A stretch of DNA of 38,862 nucleotides. Origin: Sphaerochaetaceae bacterium (lineage in GTDB: Bacteria; Spirochaetota; Spirochaetia; Sphaerochaetales; Sphaerochaetaceae). Made by a program: the position numbers and the translations under genes. Location of the stretch: assembly GCA_028532765.1 (NCBI GenBank), contig JAQQAR010000055.1:1-38862 (forward strand). The letters run 5' to 3'. Each line of letters begins with the position of its first letter. The stretch's first letter is position 1. The notes beneath the pieces were generated by a model. The model was not told where the DNA came from, ran no database searches, and saw nothing but the letters and a program-made list of their open reading frames with translations. Below are positions 1 to 6,985 of this stretch, in pieces.

Positions 1-597
1 AAGATTGGTAAGAAGTTCTCGAGCTTCATCGAAGGAAAGGATTCCTCGTTCTTTGCTATTATTTGCAAGAGTCCTGACTTCCCTGGCTGGGTTTATTGCG
101 ATATGTCCTTGTCTCCTGGCTTCATCGAGAATGACGGAGAATATTGATAGGATGTTATTTGCATACTTGGGTGAGAGTTTCTTCTTTTCGATGAGATATC
201 GCTGCCAAGTCTCAATTCTTGAAGGTGTGATATCTATCAGGTCAGTACTCTTGAAATTTGGGAGAATGTATTTATGCAATAGTTGCCTATTGGTTGTAAT
301 GTATTGTTCAGAGAGATGTCTCCCTCTGAGCTTCTCAGCCTTGACGTATTCACAATCCGGAGTCCACCATCCATTGGCGTATTCTCCAAATGTGAGTATC
401 GGTTTGGATTCTTTCTTTTCAGGAATCAATGAATTTGTACGGTAGAGTTCCAAGGCATATGCCAGTGCCTGGGTCTTAGTAGTGCACCCTGTGGATAACT
501 TTCTCCGACGACCGGTCTTGTCATAGACAAAATAGTAATAGACAGTTTTCTTGCCAGTCTTTCTCTTTGTCAATGTGAAGGGTTCTCTTGCTCGCAT
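1..597 (-). CDS. Tyrosine-type phage integrase, N-terminal part (runs off the left edge)
   Basis: The frame is open from an ATG at 597 down to base 1 (199 codons, no stop), so only the N-terminal half or so is present. It begins MRAREPFTLTKRKTGKKTVY, a small basic arm-binding-type region. A core-binding (SAM-like, helical) region follows at about residues 70-180, including LTFGEYANGWW, ITTNRQLLHKYILPNF and LSPKYANNILSIFSVILDEA. The catalytic domain is just beginning (ERGILSFDEARELL). This order is typical of phage and genomic-island integrases. The catalytic Arg, His and Tyr lie outside the window, so activity cannot be judged. The gene starts about 140 bp from the 3' end of tRNA-Leu and points away from it, the usual layout of an element integrated in a tRNA gene. 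The start is uncertain by a few codons. Confidence 0.85.
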   Translation of the reverse strand, partial: MRAREPFTLTKRKTGKKTVYYYFVYDKTGRRRKLSTGCTTKTQALAYALELYRTNSLIPEKKESKPILTFGEYANGWWTPDCEYVKAEKLRGRHLSEQYITTNRQLLHKYILPNFKSTDLIDITPSRIETWQRYLIEKKKLSPKYANNILSIFSVILDEARRQGHIAINPAREVRTLANNSKERGILSFDEARELLTNL

Positions 598-617
598 ACC
601 TTTTCAAACTCCATCTT

Positions 618-646
618 ATTGAGTACACAACTGAGTACAGTACTCA
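618..646. promoter_or_regulatory. Palindrome with GAGTAC repeats upstream of the integrase
   Basis: A 15-bp perfect palindrome, TGAGTACAGTACTCA, lies at 632-646. A further direct copy of TTGAGTACA lies beside it at about 619-627. The three GAGTAC half-sites (two direct, one inverted) lie 20-50 bp upstream of the integrase start, where an operator or a recombinase arm site would be expected. The function is inferred from position only. Confidence 0.4.
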
Positions 647-681
647 AATTGGGGCGAAAAATTGGAAGGAGTTTCTGAATA

Positions 682-729
682 AAAGAAAAGGCAAACCCCT
701 TACAATTTTATTGTAGTAAAAGGTTTGCC
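682..729 (-). terminator. Hairpin terminator 3' of tRNA-Leu
   Basis: On the minus strand, 4 nt after the tRNA, GGCAAACC (722-729) pairs with GGTTTGCC (690-697). An inner ACAAT/ATTGT stem extends the pairing. The sequence TTTTCTTTTATT follows. This is a plausible intrinsic terminator for the tRNA transcript, placed exactly where an integrated element would begin. Confidence 0.6.
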
Positions 730-733
730 ATTC

Positions 734-818
734 TGCCCAGAACAAGATTTGAACTTGCACAGTCTTAACGACCGCTAGGACCTGAACCTAGTGCGTCTAC
801 CAATTCCGCCATCTGGGC
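734..818 (-). tRNA. tRNA-Leu (anticodon CAG)
   Basis: On the minus strand a full class II tRNA of 85 nt can be folded. The acceptor stem is GCCCAGA with TCTGGGC and discriminator A. The D arm contains GGTAGAC. The anticodon stem is CTAGG/CCTAG around the loop TTCAGGT (anticodon CAG). There is a long variable arm and a T loop TTCAAAT. No CCA is encoded. The 3' end faces the integrase gene, so the T-arm and acceptor half is the likely attachment-site core. Confidence 0.95.
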
Positions 819-826
819 GCAGGGCA

Positions 827-856
827 ACTATAGAATATTTGTTTGGATTGTGTCAA
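827..856 (-). promoter_or_regulatory. Promoter of tRNA-Leu
   Basis: On the minus strand: -35 TTGACA (851-856), an 18-bp spacer, -10 TATAGT (827-832), and 8 nt to the first base of the tRNA. The -35 box overlaps the end of ispF by a few bases. Confidence 0.75.
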
Positions 857-1332
857 CAAGGATTCTGGGAAATCAAGACAACCGCTTGGGCCATGACCGC
901 TTCCGCTGAACCAAGCTCACCAAGAATTCCCTCAGCGGTCTTCGCCTTGACAGAAACCTGGCTGATTTCGAGGTGCATTGCGTTCGCCAGATTCTCCCTG
1001 ATTGCATCAATATGGTCACGAAGCTTAGGACGTTGGACAATGACCGTGGTATCGATGTTCTCGATGGAGTAGGGCGGTAGGTCTTCTTCCAGTACTCGTG
1101 ATAACAGCTGCAGGCTGTCAGCCTCCTTGAAAGCTGGATCAGTGTCGGGGAAATGGGATCCTATGTCCCCTTTCGCCAATGCTCCAAGGATTGCATCGAT
1201 GATTGCATGGACAAGGACATCCCCATCGCTGTGGGCAACCTCACCACGTTCACTGGGAATGACTATGCCACCAAGGATAAATTTCCTTCCTTCAGCGAGG
1301 CGGTGAACATCCCATCCTGTGCCAATCCTCAT
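853..1332 (-). CDS. ispF: 2-C-methyl-D-erythritol 2,4-cyclodiphosphate synthase
   Basis: A 159-aa protein of full family length. IspF cyclises CDP-methylerythritol 2-phosphate to ME-cPP, releasing CMP, in the cytoplasmic MEP isoprenoid pathway. Visible motifs are the zinc-site GWDVH (Asp8, His10), HSDGDVLVH with the third ligand His42, SHFPDTDP, and the C-terminal VKAKTAEGILGELG. Its ATG overlaps the ispD stop (ATGA), so the two steps of the pathway should be translationally coupled. In some bacteria, including Treponema pallidum as I recall, they are fused; here they are separate. It is the last gene of carD-ispD-ispF and the tRNA-Leu promoter abuts its stop. Confidence 0.97.
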   Translation of the reverse strand: MRIGTGWDVHRLAEGRKFILGGIVIPSERGEVAHSDGDVLVHAIIDAILGALAKGDIGSHFPDTDPAFKEADSLQLLSRVLEEDLPPYSIENIDTTVIVQRPKLRDHIDAIRENLANAMHLEISQVSVKAKTAEGILGELGSAEAVMAQAVVLISQNPC

Positions 1333-2141
1333 TGTGTTTGCTGCTCCCTCTGTACCTCATCCATGGCCTGGTGGAGTGCTTTTGCAGCTTGTGCGCTGCG
1401 TTTGCCTTCCTCAAGGTTTTGGAGGTACTCCTCAATCTGCTGTTCAGCATCAGGAATATCTTCTATATACGTAATCTTCCTGTTCTCCCGGGTGCCTTCA
1501 CAGATGCCCACTGCCTGTCCATAGTCAGTGAAGATCTGTGTATCATCCACATAGGACGTGTTGCTGTCTTTTGCCGCTTGATGAGCATCCCAGATTTCTG
1601 GGTATTTAAAAATCTGTGGAGTCTGGACCCCAACAGCATGAGTACGGTCGATGTGATGAGTGATGACCCCATTGTCATCAATGATCTTCAGGGCATCAGT
1701 AGCAGGCAAGGCGGGAACTGCACCACGGAAGACCGTGGCCGTTGCAAGGGTCTTGATCACCAGGTCGGGGGTAAGGAAACAACGAGCTCCGTCATGGATT
1801 GCAACAAAGTCCACGGCCAAGGCCATGGAAGAGAGCATCTTCAAGGCGTTGTAAACCGATTTCTGTCGGCTCCTTCCTCCTGGAACGAGAATGATGGGGA
1901 CCATATTCTGTTGGAGGAGATCCTCCAGGGCAACTGCACACTGGTCAGCCATTCCTTCTGGATGGGTTACCATAATAACCTGACACCCAGGTACTTCAAG
2001 AAATGGGGCAACAGAACGATAGAGCACCGTATGGCCATCGATGGAGAGATACTCCTTCTTGACACCCAGTTGCTTGTTCGCATTGAATCGATCGCTGCTA
2101 CCGGCAGCGGTCACGATGACTGCATGTTGGGGAAAATTCAT
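1329..2141 (-). CDS. ispD: 2-C-methyl-D-erythritol 4-phosphate cytidylyltransferase
   Basis: About 270 aa. IspD transfers CMP from CTP to MEP in isoprenoid precursor synthesis. Visible signatures are the CTP-binding loop AAGSSDRFNANKQ, GGRSRQKSVYNAL, HDGARCF, TDALK and VGVQTPQIF. I chose the ATG at 2141 (MNFPQHAVIVTAAG) because a GGAG lies 8 nt upstream inside the end of carD. The in-frame extension upstream of it lies in carD and adds no homology. After the catalytic core (ending near IEDIPDAEQQ) there is a C-terminal tail of about 40 residues rich in Glu, Gln and Ala, probably helical and not part of the usual fold. Four bases separate it from carD, and it overlaps ispF by four. Confidence 0.95.
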   Translation of the reverse strand: MNFPQHAVIVTAAGSSDRFNANKQLGVKKEYLSIDGHTVLYRSVAPFLEVPGCQVIMVTHPEGMADQCAVALEDLLQQNMVPIILVPGGRSRQKSVYNALKMLSSMALAVDFVAIHDGARCFLTPDLVIKTLATATVFRGAVPALPATDALKIIDDNGVITHHIDRTHAVGVQTPQIFKYPEIWDAHQAAKDSNTSYVDDTQIFTDYGQAVGICEGTRENRKITYIEDIPDAEQQIEEYLQNLEEGKRSAQAAKALHQAMDEVQREQQTQ

Positions 2142-2145
2142 AGAA

Positions 2146-2649
2146 CTATTTCTCCAGTTTGGAGAATACAAGCATTTCAATCTCTTTTTTGTCCTTCTTC
2201 AAGGCAAAAGAGATCTCGTCGATCAACAAACGAAGTGCATTGTCATAGAGCTTTCGCTCTTGTACCGGCAGTTCCTTGATCTTGCTGCGATGATAGAGTG
2301 CTTGTACCACCTTCGCAATGGATGTAATGGAACCCTGCTTGAGCAGATCCACATTCATCTGATAGCGGACCTTCCAATCTACCGGCATAGGTTCATACTT
2401 GCTGGAAATGGATTCAATGGCCTGTTTCGCTTCTTTGTCTCCTACTATTGGTCTGATTCCCATTTCCTCGGATTTTTCCACAGGAATCATTACCGTCATA
2501 TCGGAGATATCAAGGTAGATCACGTAATACATCGTAGCGACGCCTCTGAACATTCGTTCTTCAATACGCTTGATGACGCCTACGCCTTGGAGAGGATATA
2601 CTACATGTTCTCCGATGGCAAATTGTTTTGTTTCCTGGGCTGAATTCAT
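2146..2649 (-). CDS. carD: CarD/CdnL-family transcriptional regulator
   Basis: A 167-aa protein. The N-terminal RNA-polymerase-interaction (Tudor-like) domain has FAIGEHVVYPLQGVGVIKRI and YYVIYLDISDMTVMIPV. A basic, helical C-terminal domain follows (SITSIAKVVQALYHRSKIKELPV, RKLYDNALRLLIDEISFALK). CarD proteins bind the RNAP beta subunit and stabilise open complexes at housekeeping promoters. It heads carD-ispD-ispF. The start at 2649 has no Shine-Dalgarno sequence, and a -10 box lies 6 nt upstream, so a leaderless mRNA is likely. Confidence 0.95.
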   Translation of the reverse strand: MNSAQETKQFAIGEHVVYPLQGVGVIKRIEERMFRGVATMYYVIYLDISDMTVMIPVEKSEEMGIRPIVGDKEAKQAIESISSKYEPMPVDWKVRYQMNVDLLKQGSITSIAKVVQALYHRSKIKELPVQERKLYDNALRLLIDEISFALKKDKKEIEMLVFSKLEK

Positions 2650-2655
2650 AGCACA

Positions 2656-2684
2656 AGTATATCCTATTTTTCATGTTAGAACAA
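2656..2684 (-). promoter_or_regulatory. Promoter of carD-ispD-ispF (leaderless type)
   Basis: On the minus strand: -35 TTGTTC (2679-2684), a 17-bp spacer, -10 TATACT (2656-2661), then 6 nt to the carD ATG. Transcription would begin at or next to the start codon, and no Shine-Dalgarno sequence is present. Confidence 0.7.
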
Positions 2685-2719
2685 GAACACCCAAAAACAA
2701 ACTCTTCCCTGTTGAATGA

Positions 2720-2748
2720 TAGCCAACAGCAAAGGAATACTATATAGT
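2720..2748 (+). promoter_or_regulatory. Promoter of malQ (leaderless type)
   Basis: -10 TATAGT (2743-2748) lies 7 nt before the malQ ATG. A weak -35, TAGCCA (2720-2725), sits 17 bp upstream. The purine run AAAGGAA lies upstream of the -10 and so would not be in the mRNA. Confidence 0.5.
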
Positions 2749-2755
2749 CTGAAGC

Positions 2756-4279
2756 ATGAAACATGACATACGACGCTGTGGTGTATTAATGCACCCTACA
2801 TCATTTCCCTCACCCCATGGAATCGGATCACTGGGTGATGAGGCTTTTACGTTTATTGACTTGCTCTCCCAAGCGAAGGTAAGTCTGTGGCAAATTCTTC
2901 CCCTTGGGCCAACCGGCTATGGGGATAGTCCTTATGCAGCCCGATCGACCTTTGCCGGGAATGAACTCCTGATCGACCTCAGGACACTTGCCTATGAGGG
3001 ATATCTGGATGTGGAAGATGTACTCTTTCATCCTGAGTTTTCCTCCGACCGGGTAGAATATGGCAGCGTACGCTCCTATAAGGAACCGCTCTTGGAACAG
3101 GCTTCCGCAACCTTCATTGGAGAAGCTGCAAAAAAAGATTGGGATGCGTACCTGCAGTTTGTTCAGGAAAACCAGTGGTGGCTGGAGGACTATGCCCTCT
3201 ACCAAGTACTTTGCAGGACCTACAACGATTCCCGCTGGTTTGAGATTTGGCCCAAGCAGGTAAGACTGCGGGAAGAGGCTACATTACAACAGCTCAAGAA
3301 GGACCACGCAAAGGCAATTGAGCATATACAGGTACAGCAGTACTTCTTCTTTACGCAATGGACAAAGGTCAAGCGTTATGCCAATAAGAAGGGTATCCAG
3401 ATCATTGGGGATATTCCCATCTTTGTTGCTCCCGACAGCGTGGATGCTTGGTCTAACAGAGAGTTGCTGAAAATGGATGAAGAGGGTAGGCAGACTGCCT
3501 CCAGCGGAGTTCCGCCGGATGCCTTCTCTGATGAAGGACAGCTGTGGGGAAATCCTGTCTATGATTGGAGTGCCCATCAGACGCAACAGTTCTCCTGGTG
3601 GATCAAGCGAATAGAGAAGACCCTGGAGATTTGTGACATCATCAGAATTGACCACTTCAGAGGATTTGCTGCCTATTGGGAAGTACCCCAAGGTGAGAAA
3701 ACTGCCATGAATGGTACCTGGAAGCCATCGCCGGGAAAGGAGTTCTTCTCTGCACTCAAAGCACATCTTGGGGAAGGACTTCCCATCATAGCCGAGGATC
3801 TTGGCGTAATTACCGAGGATGTGGATGAACTCAGGCTCTCCAATGGATTCCCGGGTATGAAGATACTTCAGTTTGCCTTCTCGGTTGAGAATGGAAAGCT
3901 TGATGCAAGCAATGCCTATCTACCGCATAACTGTGAGCACAACAGTGTCATCTATACGGGTACCCATGACAACAATACCTCCAGAGGGTGGTATGATGCC
4001 TTGGATGAACAGACCAAGGATGCTGTAAGGCGCTACCTTGAATGTCCTGATGACCAGATAGTTTGGCAGTTGATCAGGCATATGCTACTCTCTCACGCCA
4101 AGGACGCCATTCTCCCCATGCAGGATTGGCTGGAACTTGGAGCTGAAGGAAGAATGAACATCCCTTCCACCTGTGGGGTGAGTAACTGGAGCTGGAGAGC
4201 AGAAACCCTCCACCCAGAGGGATGGAGGGTTGACCGACTCAGATCCTTGATAGAACTATCAGGAAGAGAAGGAATCTAG
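2756..4279 (+). CDS. malQ: 4-alpha-glucanotransferase (amylomaltase, GH77)
   Basis: 507 aa, the usual length of the short bacterial form. MalQ disproportionates malto-oligosaccharides in the cytoplasm during maltodextrin and glycogen use. Visible family motifs are GYGDSPYAARSTFAGN at the acceptor side, GDIPIFVAPDSVD and PPDAFSDEGQLWGNP. The three catalytic regions are IIRIDHFRG (nucleophile Asp299), IIAEDLG (acid/base Glu347) and TGTHDNNT (Asp405). There is no signal peptide. It is transcribed away from carD from its own promoter. Its 3' end overlaps the convergent lplA by 21 bp. Confidence 0.97.
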   Translation: MKHDIRRCGVLMHPTSFPSPHGIGSLGDEAFTFIDLLSQAKVSLWQILPLGPTGYGDSPYAARSTFAGNELLIDLRTLAYEGYLDVEDVLFHPEFSSDRVEYGSVRSYKEPLLEQASATFIGEAAKKDWDAYLQFVQENQWWLEDYALYQVLCRTYNDSRWFEIWPKQVRLREEATLQQLKKDHAKAIEHIQVQQYFFFTQWTKVKRYANKKGIQIIGDIPIFVAPDSVDAWSNRELLKMDEEGRQTASSGVPPDAFSDEGQLWGNPVYDWSAHQTQQFSWWIKRIEKTLEICDIIRIDHFRGFAAYWEVPQGEKTAMNGTWKPSPGKEFFSALKAHLGEGLPIIAEDLGVITEDVDELRLSNGFPGMKILQFAFSVENGKLDASNAYLPHNCEHNSVIYTGTHDNNTSRGWYDALDEQTKDAVRRYLECPDDQIVWQLIRHMLLSHAKDAILPMQDWLELGAEGRMNIPSTCGVSNWSWRAETLHPEGWRVDRLRSLIELSGREGI

Positions 4280-5227
4280 CAAGAAGGTGAGCAGGTCGGA
4301 GCAATCGTCCTGCTCACAATCTTTCAACACCGCCTCTACCGCTTTCTTCTCATACGGAACTCCAACCAGGAGTGTTTTGATACGATCTACAATGGAGGTA
4401 TCAAGGCTGTCTGTGAACATGAGGATGTCACTGAATACACCTTTCTCTACAAGGATCCTGAAATCAGCCTCACCCCAAGGGAAACGATGGGTGAAAGAGT
4501 GGCTGAATTGTGGTGTCTGCTCGAGAATCCGTGCTCGGTCCCCGAACCGGTGATAGTTTTCCTGCGCGGCAGGGAAGGTGGTAAAATCAATCTCCTGGAC
4601 CTCAGCCTCCCCGTAGGTTGCCTTGAAAGTCTCGATCAACGCATCCTGTACCATCCCATTGGTGATTTCTTGGTTACCTTCCTTAAGATTTCCAACTCGG
4701 GATGCTACGGATTTTACCGCCTTGGAAGCCAGTTTTGTTGAGCTTGGGGTAAGATAATTACCCATCACCGACAAGTCGCTGCTGATCAGCAGTGTCCCGT
4801 GGTGACAGAATTTGGTAGCGGTTGTCTGGAAAGCATTGCCAGAGATTTTTTTCCCGTTCAGAAGAATATCATTCCGGCCAGAGAGCTCGCAGTCAAGAGA
4901 AAGGGAGGCGAGGGCCTTGAGAATCAAAGCGAAGTTCTCTTCCTTGGATGTCTGCTCCTTGTTCCCGATCAAGGTAAAACAGAGATTACCTTGGTCATGG
5001 TAGACTGCTCCACCCCCACTTTGCCTTCTCACAAGTTGGACACCTTCCTCATCCATACGCTGCAGGTTGCATTCACTGAACGGGTTCTGATATCGTCCGA
5101 TCACAATACAGGGATCATTCACCCAAAGATACAACACATGTTCATAAGGCAGACTCATCAGGTATGCCTCACCGGCCAGGTTAGCTGCACAGTCGTGCGA
5201 TTTCGCCAAGTAGATTGCATTCTTCAT
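4259..5227 (-). CDS. lplA: Lipoate-protein ligase A
   Basis: 322 aa. LplA activates free lipoate with ATP and attaches it to a lysine of lipoyl domains (pyruvate and branched-chain dehydrogenases, GcvH). The lipoyl-AMP motif RRQSGGGAVYHD is at residues 67-78. NDILLNGKKISGNA carries the key lysine, and HHGTLLISSDL follows. The C-terminal accessory domain (about residues 240-322) is present. The ATG at 5227 has a -10 box 6 nt upstream and no Shine-Dalgarno sequence. The gene is divergent from rsmE across 47 bp. No lipoate-dependent enzyme is encoded in the window. Confidence 0.95.
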   Translation of the reverse strand: MKNAIYLAKSHDCAANLAGEAYLMSLPYEHVLYLWVNDPCIVIGRYQNPFSECNLQRMDEEGVQLVRRQSGGGAVYHDQGNLCFTLIGNKEQTSKEENFALILKALASLSLDCELSGRNDILLNGKKISGNAFQTTATKFCHHGTLLISSDLSVMGNYLTPSSTKLASKAVKSVASRVGNLKEGNQEITNGMVQDALIETFKATYGEAEVQEIDFTTFPAAQENYHRFGDRARILEQTPQFSHSFTHRFPWGEADFRILVEKGVFSDILMFTDSLDTSIVDRIKTLLVGVPYEKKAVEAVLKDCEQDDCSDLLTFLLDSFSS

Positions 5228-5233
5228 GGGACC

Positions 5234-5267
5234 AGTCTACCGTTTTTCCCAGCCCTTATGCTATAGT
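5234..5267. promoter_or_regulatory. Face-to-face -10 boxes of lplA and rsmE
   Basis: In the 47-bp lplA/rsmE gap, a minus-strand TAGACT (5234-5239) lies 6 nt before the lplA start. A plus-strand TATAGT (5262-5267) lies 7 nt before the rsmE start. Neither has a convincing -35 box. The -35 position of each falls on the -10 region of the other, so the two promoters should compete. Confidence 0.5.
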
Positions 5268-5274
5268 GCCCTGT

Positions 5275-5997
5275 ATGAACATCATCCTCTTTTCTACCTT
5301 ATCTGAGACCAATGAACTGCCCATGAAAGACCATAGGGCCCGTCATATCAAGAAAATTCTTCATTTGGGCGTAGGCGATACCTTCCAAGCAGGGGTTATC
5401 AACCAGAGCAAGGGATTGGCTACCATCACAAATATGGATGATCATGCCATCTCCTTCACCTACGAAGTAGAAGATGATCAGGCATCCTCTCTCTATCCGG
5501 TTACACTCATTGTGGCCCAGGTCAGGCCGATCAGCATGAGAAGGATTCTCAGGGAAGCTGTCAGCCTTGGGGTCGGGGCCCTTATCCTTTGTACCACCGA
5601 CACTGCCGAGAAATCCTATGCACAGGCTAATCTCTACACCAGTGGGGAGTATGAAAGCATCCTCATTGATGGCGCGATGCAGAGTGGCCAGAGTGGGGTA
5701 AGCTCACTGCAGTTTGCCTCCTCCCTCTCCGATGCCATTACCAAGCTTCCTTCAGATACCCAGAGGATTGTCCTTGACAATGTCTGGGAGGGAATGCCTC
5801 TCTCCATGTTTCAAGTGAAGGAGAGCCAACCTGTTGTTTTAGCCATTGGAGGAGAGCGTGGGTTCAGTGATAGGGAGCGAACGCTCTTCAGGGAATATGG
5901 GTTTCAGTTTGCATCACTGGGTAAGAGAATTTTGAGGACTGAAACAGCATGTAGTGCAGGATTGGCTGTACTGCTTGGAAGGATGGGGCTTCTCTAG
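5275..5997 (+). CDS. rsmE: 16S rRNA (uracil(1498)-N3)-methyltransferase
   Basis: About 240 aa. RsmE methylates N3 of U1498 in helix 44 of 16S rRNA using SAM. The N-terminal PUA-like part contains HRARHIKKILHLGVGD. The C-terminal SPOUT (knotted) domain shows LIVAQVRPISMRRILREA, AIGGERGFSDRE (about 191-202) and LGKRILRTETA (about 215-225), the family hallmarks. I chose the ATG at 5275 over an in-frame ATG at 5215, because the latter lies inside lplA and adds a non-homologous 20 residues. thyX follows 68 bp downstream on the same strand and may be cotranscribed. Confidence 0.95.
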   Translation: MNIILFSTLSETNELPMKDHRARHIKKILHLGVGDTFQAGVINQSKGLATITNMDDHAISFTYEVEDDQASSLYPVTLIVAQVRPISMRRILREAVSLGVGALILCTTDTAEKSYAQANLYTSGEYESILIDGAMQSGQSGVSSLQFASSLSDAITKLPSDTQRIVLDNVWEGMPLSMFQVKESQPVVLAIGGERGFSDRERTLFREYGFQFASLGKRILRTETACSAGLAVLLGRMGLL

Positions 5998-6065
5998 AAG
6001 TTGCCGAGAGTGGGATATTCCTGTACCATGGCAATATTCCAGAAACAGGAAGGAGTACTATCGTT

Positions 6066-6887
6066 ATGGCACATTGCATCGTCAGCGCTGCTGAAGAGAT
6101 TTTGGATAAGGAATTCCCCGTACTTGATCATGGGTTTGTCCGCTTGGTTGACTACTTGGGAAGTGATGAGCGAATCGTACAGAGTGCAAGGGTCTCCTAT
6201 GGAAGTGGTACCAAGACCTATCGACAGGACAAGGGCTTGATCAACTACCTGCTGAGAAATGACCATACCTCGCCCTTTGAACAGGTGAACTTCACCTTCC
6301 ATGTGAAGATGCCCATTTTTGTTGCCAGGCAGTGGATTCGCCACCGCACAGGCAGGGTGAATGAGATCAGCGGAAGGTATAGTGTCATGAGTGATGAGTG
6401 CTATCAGCCCGATCCTGCCCATATCAATTTCCAGAGTGATGACAACAAGCAAGGAAGAACCGCTGATCCTGTTGATGATGAGATGGCAAAAAAGGTGCTC
6501 TCCATTCTCAGCGAGGACCAGAAGCGGAGCTACGATACCTACCAGAAGCTTCTGGATATGGGTATCGCGAGGGAACTCAGCCGAATCGATCTTCCCTTGA
6601 GCCTCTACACCGAATGGTACTGGCAGATGGACCTCCATAACCTGTTCCACTTCCTACAGCTCCGCCTTGATGCCCACGCACAATATGAGATCCGAATCTA
6701 CGCACAGACCATTCTTGACCTGGTGAGAAAGGTTTGTCCGATTGCCACTGAGGCATTCGAGGAGCATAAGCTTGGAGGAAAGCAGTTCAGTAAAAGTGAG
6801 ATGGAAGCGATCAAATCCATGCTCAAGGGTGAAGATAACCCGCTTTCCGGTAGGGCCTTGGACTTGTTTGAAAAGAAATTTGACTAA
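6066..6887 (+). CDS. thyX: FAD-dependent thymidylate synthase
   Basis: 273 aa. ThyX makes dTMP from dUMP using methylene-tetrahydrofolate and reduced FAD, and releases THF rather than dihydrofolate. The diagnostic RHR-X7-S motif is intact at residues 92-102 (RHRTGRVNEIS), followed by GRYSVMS. The conserved C-terminal ELSRIDLPLSLYTEWYWQMD and NLFHFLQLRLDAHAQYEIR regions are present. The start has AAGGAG about 10 nt upstream. A hairpin terminator follows. A pteridine-reductase-like gene elsewhere in this window (33555) would fit a ThyX-based folate economy. Confidence 0.97.
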   Translation: MAHCIVSAAEEILDKEFPVLDHGFVRLVDYLGSDERIVQSARVSYGSGTKTYRQDKGLINYLLRNDHTSPFEQVNFTFHVKMPIFVARQWIRHRTGRVNEISGRYSVMSDECYQPDPAHINFQSDDNKQGRTADPVDDEMAKKVLSILSEDQKRSYDTYQKLLDMGIARELSRIDLPLSLYTEWYWQMDLHNLFHFLQLRLDAHAQYEIRIYAQTILDLVRKVCPIATEAFEEHKLGGKQFSKSEMEAIKSMLKGEDNPLSGRALDLFEKKFD

Positions 6888-6909
6888 GATTGCTTCAACT
6901 TGAATTTCT

Positions 6910-6940
6910 ATGCCCACTTTCTCAGGAAAGCGGGCATTAT
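6910..6940 (+). terminator. Terminator after thyX
   Basis: ATGCCC-A-CTTTC, loop TCAG, GAAAG-C-GGGCAT forms a stem at 6910-6937 with one mismatch, followed by a short T-rich stretch. It lies 22 bp after the thyX stop and ahead of the convergent radical SAM gene. Confidence 0.6.
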
Positions 6941-6985
6941 TCATGTAGATGGTTTGGTTAACATCTACGTAATGCAAATCCGAAG

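Noticed and set aside
5..445. Plus-strand open frame at the left edge
   Set aside because: It is the antisense of the integrase gene, whose minus-strand frame has clear family motifs.
1332..2279. Long plus-strand open frame opposite ispD and carD
   Set aside because: It is antisense to two clearly recognisable genes, has no homology-like motifs and has a shadow-type composition.
6945..6968. Second hairpin (GTAGATG/CATCTAC) after thyX
   Set aside because: A 7-bp stem without a T tract. The 6910-6937 hairpin is the better terminator.
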